A stretch of DNA of 64,000 nucleotides from an uncultured Alistipes sp. (GCA_910584485.1 CAJUAV010000005.1:37104-101103); one strand, 5' to 3'. Positions 1-8,729 are shown, counted from the stretch's first letter. Notes: a model not told the origin generated them from the letters alone. Numbers and translations: made by a program.

Positions 1-193
1 CGCGACGGACGATATGAAAACGCACGCAGTACGGCGGGCCGAAGCCTCCCGCCGCGGAGGCCCGCAGTTTTGGCAAACATGCAGGCACTCCGCAGGCTTC
101 GGCCCAAACGCGTTCGCTCGGCATCTGTCGAGTGCGTTCCTCCGCAGGCTTCGCCCCGAATGCGTTCGCCCGCAGAGCGGCGGGCGGATCCCC
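1..193. repeat. GC-rich intergenic repeat cluster, copy a
   Basis: No gene is supported here. The stretch carries the motif gggccgaagcctccc followed by its near inverted complement ggaggcccgcag, then ctccgcaggcttcggccc and ctccgcaggcttcgcccc. The same modules recur near 11.86-11.97, 22.9-23.4, 24.84-24.92 and 27.83-28.33 kb in either orientation. The open frames that cross it are short, GC-driven and match nothing I recognise. Confidence 0.7.
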
Positions 194-520
194 TTACCTC
201 GCCCCCGCCAGCTCGTACTGCTCGAGCTCCTCCAGCACGGTTACCAGGTAGTTGTAGCTCACGCTGCCGCTCTCGCGCCACAGCACCTCGCCCCGTCGGA
301 AAAACATGAGCGTCGGGATGGAGCGGATGTTGTAGCGGCGCACGATCTCCTGCATGTCGGGATCCTCGATGTCGATGCGGCAGACCTCCGCCCGTTCGCT
401 CATGCGATCCTCGAACTGGTCGACGATCGGGTGCATCTGGCGGCAGGGGGCGCACCAGGTGGCGTAGAAATCGACGAAGGTCAGCTTCTCCTGCCAAATA
501 ATCTGATCGAAATTTTTCAT
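194..520 (-). CDS. trxA: thioredoxin family protein
   Basis: A 108-residue single thioredoxin domain, the usual length for a cytoplasmic thioredoxin. The active site is WCAPC at residues 22-26 (Ala in place of the usual Gly) and the cis-proline is in the SIPTL motif at about residue 69. It should reduce disulfides in cytoplasmic proteins. There is no signal peptide. It is the last gene of a minus-strand operon that runs from the LytM-like gene at 7413; the gap to the upstream epimerase is 65 bases. The WCAPC variant is found in thioredoxin-like proteins, so a specialised reductase is also possible. The symbol is given on family grounds. Confidence 0.9.
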   Translation of the reverse strand: MKNFDQIIWQEKLTFVDFYATWCAPCRQMHPIVDQFEDRMSERAEVCRIDIEDPDMQEIVRRYNIRSIPTLMFFRRGEVLWRESGSVSYNYLVTVLEELEQYELAGAR

Positions 521-585
521 GGAATAGGTTGTTGATTACACGTGTATGCGCTCCCCGTCGGCCTGCGCGCAGCGGGATCGGGCGG

Positions 586-1548
586 TCAGTTGTTGACCTC
601 CACCCAGGTCATGAAGAGGCTCGCCCGCTCCGAGAGCTCGCGTTCGGCATAGCGGATCGTCCGCTTCAGCCCTTCGGCGAGGGTCGTCGAGGGACTCCAG
701 CCGAGGGCGCGGGCCGCCGTCAGGTCGGGTCGTCGCTGCCGCACGTCGTCGGGACGCGCCTCGGCGTGCTTGATGCGCGAGCGGCTGCCGGTGAGCGAGA
801 CGATCTGTTCGGCCAGATGCAGGATCGATATTTCGTGGTCGGAGCCGAGGTCCGCCGTGCGGGTCGTCTCGGACGAGGGGCTCTCCATGAGCCGCACGAG
901 GCCGTCGACGACATCGCCCACCCAGCAGAACGAGCGCAGCTGCTCGCCGTTGCCCTCGACGACGATTTCGCGGTTCTGCAGCGCCGCGACGACCATCTTC
1001 ATCACCACGCGCTGGTCCATCAGGTCGGCGCCGCTGCCGTAGGTGTTGAAGATGCGGGCGATGCGCGTGTCGACGCCGAACTCGCTGCGGTAGGCGCGGT
1101 GCAGCGCCTCGGCGCTCCGTTTGCCCTCGGCGATCACCTGCCAGGTCGAGAGGGGCCTCTCGGCCGTGTCGCCGCGGCGTCCGCCGCCCGAGAGGCTGCC
1201 CGCGGAGCCCAGCAGCACGCGGGCGTGTTCGCTGCGCGCCGTGTCGAGCGCATGGATCGAGCCGAGCATGCTCACCTTGAGCGTCTCGACGGGCAGCGCC
1301 TTGCTGTAGCGCACCATGTTCGGCGCGGCGAGGTTGTAGATGCGGTCGCAGCGGATCCCGAACGGGTGGATGATGTTGTGGTGGATGTAGCGAAACGCGG
1401 GATGTTTGAGCGAATCGCGCAGCATGGGGGCGTTCGTGACGTCGCGCACGTCGATACAGAAGACCTCGTGCCCGTCGTCCAACAGACGCCGACAAAGGTG
1501 CGAGCCGATGAATCCCACACCGCCTAAAACGACTATTCTTTTTTGCAT
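586..1548 (-). CDS. NAD-dependent epimerase/dehydratase (UXS-like), catalytic Tyr missing
   Basis: A 320-residue extended SDR protein close to UDP-glucuronate decarboxylases. The Rossmann motif GGVGFIGSH is at residues 9-17, and the family landmarks NLAAPNMV, RIFNTYG and SFCWVGDVV are present. UXS proteins normally have YDEGKR at the catalytic site; the aligned residues here are IAEGKR, so the lysine is kept and the tyrosine is replaced by Ile. The Ser/Thr-rich SEVYG loop is also replaced by GSLSGGG. The fold and NAD site look intact but normal SDR catalysis is doubtful. It lies 34 bases downstream of radA in the same operon. Confidence 0.82.
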   Translation of the reverse strand: MQKRIVVLGGVGFIGSHLCRRLLDDGHEVFCIDVRDVTNAPMLRDSLKHPAFRYIHHNIIHPFGIRCDRIYNLAAPNMVRYSKALPVETLKVSMLGSIHALDTARSEHARVLLGSAGSLSGGGRRGDTAERPLSTWQVIAEGKRSAEALHRAYRSEFGVDTRIARIFNTYGSGADLMDQRVVMKMVVAALQNREIVVEGNGEQLRSFCWVGDVVDGLVRLMESPSSETTRTADLGSDHEISILHLAEQIVSLTGSRSRIKHAEARPDDVRQRRPDLTAARALGWSPSTTLAEGLKRTIRYAERELSERASLFMTWVEVNN

Positions 1549-1582
1549 CTTGAGTTCCCTTTGGGGGTCTCAAGAGCAAATT

Positions 1583-2950
1583 CTATTCCATAAAGAGGGC
1601 TTTCGGCAGTTCGGTGACGCTGTTGATCGGGACGATCTCGATCCCGCGCGGCCGCTTCAGATTTTTGGCGATGTAGCCCGATACGATGATGCGGCGGAAG
1701 CCCAGGCGCGCTGCCTCGCTGATGCGCTGCTCGGTCCGCGGGGCGGGGCGCACCTCGCCCGAGAGGCCGATTTCGCCCGCGCAGCAGACCCCTTCGTTCA
1801 CGGCGCGGTCGTAGTAGGAGGAGATCACCGCCGCCACGACCGCCAGGTCGAGCCCGGGATCGGCCACCTTGAAGCCGCCCGCGAAGTTGAGGAAGACATC
1901 CTTCTGGAACATCTTCATGCCGACGCGTTTTTCGAGCACGGCGAGCAGCATGTTCATGCGTCGGGCGTCGAAACCCGTCGCCGAACGCTGCGGGGTGCCG
2001 TAGGCAGCGCCGCAGACGAGCGCCTGCACCTCGATCAGGTAGGGGCGCAATCCGTCGGCCGAGGCCCCGACGGCGATGCCGCTCAAGGGCTCTTCGTAGT
2101 GCGAAAGGAGGATTTCGGAGGGGTTGGCGACGCTGCGCAGCCCGTTGTCGAGCATTTCGAAGACGCCGATTTCGAACGTCGCGCCGAAACGGTTCTTGAT
2201 GCCGCGCAGGATGCGGTAGCAGTTGTTGCTGTCGCCCTCGAACTGCAATACCACGTCGACGATGTGTTCGAGGATCTTCGGGCCCGCGATCGTGCCGTCC
2301 TTGGTAATGTGGCCGATGATGAAGATCGCCGTGGAGGTCGTCTTGGCGTATTTGAGCAGCGTCGCGGCGCACTCGCGGATCTGCGAGACGCTGCCCGCCG
2401 ACGATTCGATCAGGTCGGTGCAGATCGTCTGGATCGAGTCGATGACCACCAGGTCGGGCCGCTGCTCGACGATCTGCGCCGTGATGTTTTCGAGCACCGT
2501 CTCGGGGTAGATCAGGCACTCCTCGTTGCGGATGCCGATGCGGTCGGCGCGCATGCGGATCTGCTCGGCCGACTCCTCGCCCGAGACGTAGAGCGTGCGC
2601 AGGCGGTTGTCGCCCAGCGCCAGCTGGAGCGCGAGGGTCGACTTGCCGATGCCGGGTTCGCCGCCCAGCAGGATGAGCGACCCGGGCACCACGCCGCCGC
2701 CCAGCACGCGGTTCACCTCGGCGTCGCCCGTGTCGATACGGCGGTGGTCGCTTTCGCGGATCTCGCGCACGCGCTGCGGGACGACCGTACCGCGCAAACC
2801 CGCCGTCGCAGCGGCCGCGGGGGATGTTTCGCGGGCGACGATCTCTTCGGCGAAGGTGTTCCATTCGCCGCACGAGGGGCATTTGCCGAGCCATTTCGGC
2901 GCCTCGAATCCGCAGTTTCTGCAAAAAAATGCCTTCTTTACCTTGGCCAT
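1583..2950 (-). CDS. radA: DNA repair protein RadA
   Basis: A 455-residue RadA/Sms, normal length. It drives branch migration of recombination intermediates in DNA repair. The N-terminal zinc ribbon has C10-x2-C13 and C24-x2-C27. The Walker A motif GEPGIGKST has its lysine at residue 103, and the RadA-specific KNRFG motif is at about residue 255. The C-terminal third is the Lon-protease-like domain. The ATG at 2950 gives the standard N-terminus directly before the zinc ribbon. It sits 12 bases after the lipoprotein gene in the same operon. Confidence 0.97.
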   Translation of the reverse strand: MAKVKKAFFCRNCGFEAPKWLGKCPSCGEWNTFAEEIVARETSPAAAATAGLRGTVVPQRVREIRESDHRRIDTGDAEVNRVLGGGVVPGSLILLGGEPGIGKSTLALQLALGDNRLRTLYVSGEESAEQIRMRADRIGIRNEECLIYPETVLENITAQIVEQRPDLVVIDSIQTICTDLIESSAGSVSQIRECAATLLKYAKTTSTAIFIIGHITKDGTIAGPKILEHIVDVVLQFEGDSNNCYRILRGIKNRFGATFEIGVFEMLDNGLRSVANPSEILLSHYEEPLSGIAVGASADGLRPYLIEVQALVCGAAYGTPQRSATGFDARRMNMLLAVLEKRVGMKMFQKDVFLNFAGGFKVADPGLDLAVVAAVISSYYDRAVNEGVCCAGEIGLSGEVRPAPRTEQRISEAARLGFRRIIVSGYIAKNLKRPRGIEIVPINSVTELPKALFME

Positions 2951-2962
2951 GGGGTGCGCGTT

Positions 2963-3484
2963 TTAGTCGTTGAGGTCGTGGAACGGGCGGGCGGTGAGCT
3001 CCAGCCGATCGATCTGCGTGATGCGGCACGCGGCGTCGAAGCGGTCGATGTAACGCTCCGTCACGTCGACGCGGAAGGCGGTGCGCTCCGCCGCATCCGC
3101 GGGAAGCTCCGCCGCCGCGTAGCCCTCGGTGCGCACCGTATAGATCAGGTCGCCGTACGCGAAGGTCATCTGCTTCGCCGCGGGCTGCTTCGTGAAGGTG
3201 CCGACGATCGGTTCCGCCCCCTCGGCCGTCGCGACGCGCAGCACGCCGCCGTCGTAGCGGTCGAACTCCGTGCGGTAGCTGCCGCCGACCTGCACGGGGG
3301 CGTCGGCCGCCACCGCCTCGACGAGCGCTTCGAACTGCGCCTCCGTCAGCGGCGTTCCCTCTTCCTCCTGCCGCACCTCGACGCCCATCCCCGTCACGGG
3401 ATAATCCGCCGCGTAGAAGACCGATTCGGCCTCGGAGCAGGCCGCGGCGCCGAGCGCCGCCAGCAGGTAACAGAGCCGTTTCAT
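2963..3484 (-). CDS. small lipoprotein of unknown function
   Basis: A 173-residue protein that begins with a lipoprotein signal: KR, a hydrophobic run LLAALGAA, then Cys16 as the lipidated residue. The mature part is predicted beta-rich with many Thr, Tyr and Val residues; I recognise no named domain. The chosen start at 3484 gives a clean lipobox and an ATGA overlap with the stop of the upstream acetyltransferase, which implies translational coupling. A longer frame up to 3637 exists but would hide the signal peptide, so I reject it. The function is unknown. Confidence 0.8.
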   Translation of the reverse strand: MKRLCYLLAALGAAACSEAESVFYAADYPVTGMGVEVRQEEEGTPLTEAQFEALVEAVAADAPVQVGGSYRTEFDRYDGGVLRVATAEGAEPIVGTFTKQPAAKQMTFAYGDLIYTVRTEGYAAAELPADAAERTAFRVDVTERYIDRFDAACRITQIDRLELTARPFHDLND

Positions 3485-4038
3485 GCGTCGCGCAGTTTTC
3501 GTTTGACGACGGCGGGGTTGCCTGCGGCCAGCACATCGTCGGGCAGGTCCTTCACGACGACGCTGCCCGCGCCGACGATCGTGCGGGAGCCGATCGTGAC
3601 CCCCGGGCAGACCGTGACGTTGCCCCCGAGCCAGCAATCTTCGCCGATGACGATCTTCAGCCCCCGTTCGACGGGGCGGCGCCGCTCGAGGTAGTCGATC
3701 GGATGCTGCGGGGTGTAGAACTTGCAGTCGGGGCCGATCTTCGTGCGGGCGCCGATTTCGATGCCGCCGCCGTCGAGCATCGTGGCGCCGCCGTTGACGA
3801 AGACCCCTTCGCCGAGGCGGATCGGGCGGCCGTGGTCGCAGAAGAAGGGCGGCACGACGACCGCCGTGGGGTGTGAGGCGGGGAGCAGGTCGCGCAGGGC
3901 GGCCGCATAGCCCTCGTCGCCCGGGGTCAGCCGGTTGAGGACGAGCAGTTTGTGGCGGGCGGCGCGGACGCTGCCGTCGATTTCGTCGGACGAGAAGTCG
4001 TAGAGCTCGCCCGCGGCCATTTTTTCGAGTTCGGTCAT
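3481..4038 (-). CDS. maltose/galactoside O-acetyltransferase family (hexapeptide repeat)
   Basis: A 185-residue left-handed beta-helix acetyltransferase of the Maa/LacA/NodL type, close to the usual 183-200 residues. It transfers acetyl from acetyl-CoA to a sugar hydroxyl. The N-terminal helical part starts MTELEKMAAGELYD, typical of Maa. The hexapeptide rungs follow, with the HPID segment and the conserved NVTVCPGVTIGS and PAVVKRK motifs near the end. The true sugar acceptor cannot be read from sequence. It starts 4 bases after rseP and overlaps the next lipoprotein by ATGA. Confidence 0.92.
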   Translation of the reverse strand: MTELEKMAAGELYDFSSDEIDGSVRAARHKLLVLNRLTPGDEGYAAALRDLLPASHPTAVVVPPFFCDHGRPIRLGEGVFVNGGATMLDGGGIEIGARTKIGPDCKFYTPQHPIDYLERRRPVERGLKIVIGEDCWLGGNVTVCPGVTIGSRTIVGAGSVVVKDLPDDVLAAGNPAVVKRKLRDA

Positions 4039-4042
4039 GGCG

Positions 4043-5359
4043 TTATTTGAGGAAGAAGCGGTAAATGTCGTTGCCGTTCACGTAGAGGACCAGCGCCAGC
4101 AGGAGCGCGAGGCCGATGTACTGGGCGGCGACCAGCACCCGTTCGCTCACCTTGCGGCCCGTGACCATCTCCCAGAAGGTGAAGAGGGCGTGGCCACCGT
4201 CGAGCCCCGGGATGGGGAGGATGTTCATCACGGCGAGGATGATCGACAGAAAGGCGGTCTTGAGCCAGAAATCGAGCCAGTTCCACTCGGGGGCGAAGAG
4301 GTTGCCGATGGCGATGAAGCCGCCCAGCTCCTCGTACATCTTCGTCTCGGGCTTCGCGATGAGCTTCAGCTGCTCCCAGTAGTTCGCTACGGTCTCGCCC
4401 GCGCGGCGGAAGCCCGCGGGAATCGCCTCGGCGAAGGTGTAGCGGCGCGTGCGGATCCGAAGCGGCGCGGGGTCGAGCAGCACGCCGATCGTCCCCTCGT
4501 CCGAGACGGGCAGCGTGAGGGCGAAGGTCGAGTCGGCCCGCTCGACGCGGAGCGTCACGGTGCCGCCCGCCGCGGCGCGGATCGCCTCGCGGAGCTGCTG
4601 CTGGTCCATCCCCGCGCGGTCGCCGATGCCCGTGATGCGGTCGCCGCGGCGCAGCTGCGCCGCCGCAGGGGCCACTACGCTGTCGATCCGGAACGGCAGA
4701 CGCGGCGTGGCGAAGTGTTCGTAGCCCTTCGCGCGGCGCATTTCGATCAGCCGCTCGAAGGGAATGCGGAGCGTGTGCAGCGTGTCGTCGCGCTCGACGA
4801 CCGCTTCGCGGTCGCCGTCGACGAGCAGCAGCGCCGTCGTGATCGAGGCGTAGTCGTCGATCCGTTCGCCGCCGATCGAGCGGATGCGGTCGCCGTCGCG
4901 GAAGCCGAGCGTGCGGGCCGACTCGTTGAAGGCGTAGCCCAGCTCCACGTCATCGTTCGCCAGGTAGCTTTCGCCCGCGCGGTACGAGACGGCGGCGTAG
5001 ATCGCGACGGCCGTCGCCAGGTTCATCACCACGCCCGCGATCATCACGATGAAGCGCTGCCAGGCGGGCTTGGCGCGGAATTCGTCCCGGCGGACGGGTC
5101 CCGCGAGCTGCTCCTTGTCCATCGACTCGTCGACCATGCCGGCGATCTTCACGTAGCCGCCCAGCGGCAGCCACCCGAGGCCGTATTCGGTTTCGCCGCG
5201 CCTGAACTTGAAGAGCGAGAACCAGGGGTCGAAGAAGATGTAGAACTTTTCGACGCGGATGCGGAAGAGGCGCGCCGTCAGAAAGTGCCCCAGCTCGTGC
5301 AGCCCTACGATGAGGGTGAAGCAGAGGAAGAATTGCAGGATTTTGATCGGAATTTCCAT
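4043..5359 (-). CDS. rseP: RIP metalloprotease RseP (site-2 protease)
   Basis: A 438-residue intramembrane zinc protease. The first transmembrane helix carries H21-E22-x2-H25 in HELGH. A PDZ-like region spans roughly residues 120-290 (RDGDRIRSIGG and RRGDRITGIG). The third zinc ligand lies in the PIPGLDGGH motif near residue 390, followed by the last membrane segments. It should cleave membrane-bound anti-sigma factors or signal-peptide remnants in the inner membrane. It follows dxr by 6 bases; dxr-rseP adjacency is common in bacteria and supports the call. Confidence 0.96.
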   Translation of the reverse strand: MEIPIKILQFFLCFTLIVGLHELGHFLTARLFRIRVEKFYIFFDPWFSLFKFRRGETEYGLGWLPLGGYVKIAGMVDESMDKEQLAGPVRRDEFRAKPAWQRFIVMIAGVVMNLATAVAIYAAVSYRAGESYLANDDVELGYAFNESARTLGFRDGDRIRSIGGERIDDYASITTALLLVDGDREAVVERDDTLHTLRIPFERLIEMRRAKGYEHFATPRLPFRIDSVVAPAAAQLRRGDRITGIGDRAGMDQQQLREAIRAAAGGTVTLRVERADSTFALTLPVSDEGTIGVLLDPAPLRIRTRRYTFAEAIPAGFRRAGETVANYWEQLKLIAKPETKMYEELGGFIAIGNLFAPEWNWLDFWLKTAFLSIILAVMNILPIPGLDGGHALFTFWEMVTGRKVSERVLVAAQYIGLALLLALVLYVNGNDIYRFFLK

Positions 5360-5365
5360 GGGCGG

Positions 5366-6517
5366 TTACAGGTGCAAATATTCGGCCGCCAGGCGACGCG
5401 ACTCGTCGTTCGCCGCGGCGTAATCGGTCAGCGAGGGGGCGGCGGCGAAATCGGCGCGCTCGAGGGCGTACTCGATGGCGCGCACGATGTCGGTCCAGGC
5501 GCAGCGGCGGGCGAGGAAGGCGGCCACGGCCTCCTCGTTGGCGCCGTTCATCGTACAGGCGGCCGTGCCGCCGCGGCGCAGGCAGTCGTAGGCGATGTCG
5601 AGGGCGGGGTATTTGACGCGGTCGACCTCGGCGAAGGTGAGCTGCGGGTGGTCGAGGAAGCTGAAGTGTTCCGAGGGGCGCACGGCGCGCTCGGGGAAGA
5701 GCAGCGCATAGCTGATCGGCATGCGCATGTCGGGGGTGCCGAGCTGCGCCTTGATGGCGCCGTCCTCGAACTCGACCATCGAGTGGACGATCGACTGGGG
5801 GTGCTGCACGACGGCGATGCGGTCGGCCTCGACGTCGAAGAGCCACCGCGCCTCGATCACCTCGAAACCCTTGTTGACCAGGGTCGAGGAGTCGATCGTG
5901 ATCTTGGCGCCCATCGCCCACTGGGGGTGGCGCAAGGCCTGTTCGACGGTCACCGAGGCGAGTTCTTCGCGCTTCAGGTCGCGCAGCGAGCCGCCGCTGC
6001 ACGTGATGATGAGGCGGCGCAGGGGCGACCGTTCGCCTGCGAGGCACTGGAAGATGGCCGAATGCTCCGAGTCGATCGGCAGGATCGGCGCACGGCGTTC
6101 GCGCGCCAGCGGCATCACGTATGCGCCGGCGACGACGAGCGACTCCTTGTTCGCCAGCGCCAGCTTCTTGCCCGCTTCGATCGCGGCGACGGTGGGGGCG
6201 AGTCCCGCATAGCCCACCAGGGCGTTGACGACCACCTGCGTGTCGCCCGCCGCGGCGACCTGCGCCACGGCCTCCTCGCCCGCGAAGACCTTCGTGTCGG
6301 TGTCGGCGAGGGCGTCGCGCAGCGGTTCGTAGAGGCTCGGGTCGGCGATGACGACCGTCGCGGCGTCGAAGGCGCGCGCCTGCTCGGCCAGCCGCCGCCA
6401 GTTGCGGTGAGCCGTCAGCACGACGGCTTCGAAGCGGTCGGGATTTTCGCGTACGATGTCGAGCGTCTGCTCGCCGATGGATCCCGTGGATCCCAGAACG
6501 GCCAATCGTTGTTTCAT
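5366..6517 (-). CDS. dxr: 1-deoxy-D-xylulose-5-phosphate reductoisomerase
   Basis: A 383-residue enzyme of the MEP isoprenoid pathway that converts DXP to MEP with NADPH. The NADPH motif GSTGSIG is near the N-terminus. NKESLVVAG, DSEHSAIFQ and the metal/substrate motif NGANEEAV are all present. The start at 6517 (MKQRLAVLG) is the family start; the open frame continues upstream to 7468 without coding character and overlaps the LytM-like gene, so the longer start is rejected. Second gene of the operon. Confidence 0.97.
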   Translation of the reverse strand: MKQRLAVLGSTGSIGEQTLDIVRENPDRFEAVVLTAHRNWRRLAEQARAFDAATVVIADPSLYEPLRDALADTDTKVFAGEEAVAQVAAAGDTQVVVNALVGYAGLAPTVAAIEAGKKLALANKESLVVAGAYVMPLARERRAPILPIDSEHSAIFQCLAGERSPLRRLIITCSGGSLRDLKREELASVTVEQALRHPQWAMGAKITIDSSTLVNKGFEVIEARWLFDVEADRIAVVQHPQSIVHSMVEFEDGAIKAQLGTPDMRMPISYALLFPERAVRPSEHFSFLDHPQLTFAEVDRVKYPALDIAYDCLRRGGTAACTMNGANEEAVAAFLARRCAWTDIVRAIEYALERADFAAAPSLTDYAAANDESRRLAAEYLHL

Positions 6518-6543
6518 GTCGGATCGGAAAGGTGTTTGAGGCA

Positions 6544-7413
6544 TCAGAAGACGATGTATCCTTCGGGGTCGATCGCCCGACCGCGGTGCCAGAGTTCGAA
6601 TTCGAAGAGCGCGGCCCCCTCGTCGGTCGCCGCCGTGTGGCCGAGCAGCTCGCCCGCGCGCACGGCCTGCCCCGTCGAGACGAGCGGCTGCGAAAGGTTC
6701 TTGTAGATGGCGATCAGGTCGTTGCGGTGCTGCACGACGAGCTGGTTGCCGTGGTCGGGGGTCCAGACCGAGGCGATCACCGTGCCGCTGTCGATCGCCG
6801 TGACGCGCTCGCCCGCGGCGGTCGAGAGGCGGATGCCGAAACGTCCCTCCTCGATGCCGAAGCCCTCGGTGACGATCCCTTCGACGGGGGTCACCAGCTC
6901 GATCGATTCGCGCAGGGCGCGCCGCGTCGCGCCGCCGCTCAAGCTGTAGGGGCCGTCGCCCTCCATCTGGGCGCGCAGGAGCGAATCTTCGGTCGACGGC
7001 ATGACCAGAATCGTGCTCGTGCGGGTGCTGTCGGCCGAGACGATCGTGCGGGCGACGGGCGATTTGCCCGCCATGATGAGGGCGATGTCGCGGTTGTAGG
7101 AGAGCATGTCGTTCATGACGCGCTCCATCGAATCGAGGCGGATGATGTTCTGTACGAGGCTTTCGCGCGAGCGGTCGGCTTCGGTGCGGTAGCCGGGCAG
7201 CAGCTCCAGCACGGGGGAGTAGGCCACGAGCGAGAGGACGATGATGAAGAGCATGAGCAGCAGCGCCACCGAGGCGGCGATCATCCCCGCGGGCGAGAGG
7301 TAGACGTACCACTCCTCGCTGTTGTCCGAGGCGTTGTGCATGGCGATGCGTCGGCGGCGGAAGAACTCGCGCGAGGCGTCGGCCAGGTTCGAAAAGCGTT
7401 TTTTTGGCGTCAT
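6544..7413 (-). CDS. LytM-domain (M23-like) protein without zinc ligands
   Basis: A 289-residue protein with a cytoplasmic arginine-rich N-terminus, one transmembrane helix at about residues 47-67 and a periplasmic region with a coiled-coil-like stretch and a C-terminal LytM fold (SGTVIASVWTPDHGNQLVVQH, then LLGHTAATDEG). Catalytic M23 proteins have HxxxD and HxH; here the aligned places read RFGIRLS and LFEFELW, with no ligands. It is therefore probably a regulator or scaffold of cell-wall hydrolysis, like EnvC or NlpD, rather than an enzyme. It is the first gene of the operon, and a palindromic promoter-bearing repeat lies just upstream. Confidence 0.88.
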   Translation of the reverse strand: MTPKKRFSNLADASREFFRRRRIAMHNASDNSEEWYVYLSPAGMIAASVALLLMLFIIVLSLVAYSPVLELLPGYRTEADRSRESLVQNIIRLDSMERVMNDMLSYNRDIALIMAGKSPVARTIVSADSTRTSTILVMPSTEDSLLRAQMEGDGPYSLSGGATRRALRESIELVTPVEGIVTEGFGIEEGRFGIRLSTAAGERVTAIDSGTVIASVWTPDHGNQLVVQHRNDLIAIYKNLSQPLVSTGQAVRAGELLGHTAATDEGAALFEFELWHRGRAIDPEGYIVF

Positions 7414-7713
7414 AAGGCTGCGGTCGCCCCTCGAAAACGCTTTTCGGCGGGAGGGGATCGACGGACAAAGATACGAATAAGCGAGGGCAAAAGCAAGCGT
7501 GCTTGCATTTTGCCGAGCGGGAGTATCTTCGGCGCAGCCAAAGATACGAATAAGCGAAAACGGGATATCGGATTCGGCCGAGCGGGCGTATCTTGGGCGG
7601 TAGCCTGCGAAATCAAGCGTAGAGCCTGCCGCCCGCGCCGCGCCGCCAGCCGCATCTCCGGCTTTCGACGCACCATTTTCGGGCGAACAGTTGGCGCTTT
7701 GATCGGAAATCCC
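7414..7713. repeat. two palindromic AT-rich repeat units with outward promoter boxes
   Basis: Two tandem units, about 7464-7538 and 7539-7606, each begin with caaagatacgaataagcg and end with gtatctt plus ggcg. The AAGATAC/GTATCTT ends form an inverted repeat. Read on the minus strand the start of each unit is TATCTTTG, a perfect Bacteroidetes -7 box facing the operon at 7413. The same double unit lies at 31466-31610, also upstream of a minus-strand gene. The rest of the interval up to 7713 shows no gene. Confidence 0.75.
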
Positions 7714-7721
7714 TACCTTTG
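7691..7721 (+). promoter_or_regulatory. promoter of the nucleotidyltransferase gene
   Basis: TTGGC at 7691-7695 and TAccTTTG at 7714-7721 with an 18-base spacer match the Bacteroidetes housekeeping promoter. The start codon lies 37 bases downstream. Confidence 0.75.
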
Positions 7722-7757
7722 TAACCTTACTGCAAACAAGTCAAATCGAATCAGACT

Positions 7758-8669
7758 ATGGTTAAACCGACGTTACTGGTCCTCGCTGCGGGCATGGGGT
7801 CGCGTTACGGCTCCCTCAAGCAGATGGACGGGGTGGGCCCCCACGACGAGGCCATCATCGACTACTCGATCTACGACGCCATCCGTGCCGGCTTCGGCAA
7901 GGTGGTCTTCGTGATCCGTCACTCGTTCGAGAAGGAGTTCCGCGAGATCTTCACGGCGGAGCGCTTCGGCGGCCGCATTGCGGTCGAGTTCGTTTTTCAG
8001 GAGCTCGAATACCTCCCCGAGGGGTGTGCGGTGCCCGAAGGACGCGTCAAGCCGTGGGGTACGAACCACGCGGTGCTCATGGCCAAGGAGGCGATCCGCG
8101 AACCCTTCGCCGTCATCAATGCCGACGATTTCTACGGGGCCGAGGCCTATGCGGCGATCGGCGCCTACCTCTCGTCGCTCGAGGGGTCGCACGACCGCTA
8201 CTGCATGGTGGCCTACGACCTGAACCGCACCCTCTCCGAGAACGGCACCGTTTCGCGCGGCGTCTGCGGCGTCGATGCGGCGGGCAACCTCACCTCGATG
8301 GTCGAGCGGACGAAGATCGAGCGGATGGGCGACGGACGGATCGTCTTCCACGATAACGGCGACGACGAGCCGCTGGCCGAGGATACCCCCGTTTCGATGA
8401 ACCTGTTCGGCTTCACGCCCGACTATTTCGACCACACGGAGCGCTATTTCAAGCAGTGGTTCCGCGAAAATGCGGACCACCTGAAGGGCGAGTTCTACAT
8501 CCCGACGATGGTCAACAAGCTGATCGCCGACGGCACCTCCGAGCTGCGCGTGCTGCGCTCGGACGCACAGTGGCACGGCGTGACCTACAAGGAGGACAAA
8601 CCGGCGCTCGTGGCGGCGATCCGCGCGATGATCGCCGCAGGCAAATACCCCGAGAAGCTCTGGGAGTAG
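7758..8669 (+). CDS. nucleotidyltransferase (sugar-1-phosphate NTP transferase fold)
   Basis: A 303-residue GT-A-fold nucleotidyltransferase. The signature LAAGMGSRYGSLKQ is at residues 8-21, and the metal-binding NADDF motif lies near residue 120. It should couple an NTP to a sugar phosphate in the cytoplasm; the sugar cannot be read from sequence. It is monocistronic, with its own promoter upstream and a strong terminator 20 bases after the stop. Confidence 0.88.
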   Translation: MVKPTLLVLAAGMGSRYGSLKQMDGVGPHDEAIIDYSIYDAIRAGFGKVVFVIRHSFEKEFREIFTAERFGGRIAVEFVFQELEYLPEGCAVPEGRVKPWGTNHAVLMAKEAIREPFAVINADDFYGAEAYAAIGAYLSSLEGSHDRYCMVAYDLNRTLSENGTVSRGVCGVDAAGNLTSMVERTKIERMGDGRIVFHDNGDDEPLAEDTPVSMNLFGFTPDYFDHTERYFKQWFRENADHLKGEFYIPTMVNKLIADGTSELRVLRSDAQWHGVTYKEDKPALVAAIRAMIAAGKYPEKLWE

Positions 8670-8689
8670 GCCGCCTGCCTTTCGACGGC

Positions 8690-8729
8690 ATCGGGAAGCG
8701 CTCGTAAAGAGGTGCTTCCCGATTTTTTT
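8690..8729 (+). terminator. intrinsic terminator
   Basis: Perfect stem atcgggaagc/gcttcccgat (8690-8699 and 8714-8723) followed by seven T. It ends the nucleotidyltransferase transcript. Confidence 0.9.

Noticed and set aside
529..1527. Long plus-strand open frames opposite the epimerase and radA genes
   Set aside because: They are antisense to well-supported genes and arise from GC-rich codon use; no family features.
4037..6706. 889-residue plus-strand open frame
   Set aside because: It is the complement of rseP and dxr, with a composition rich in Arg, Glu and Asp and no recognisable domain.
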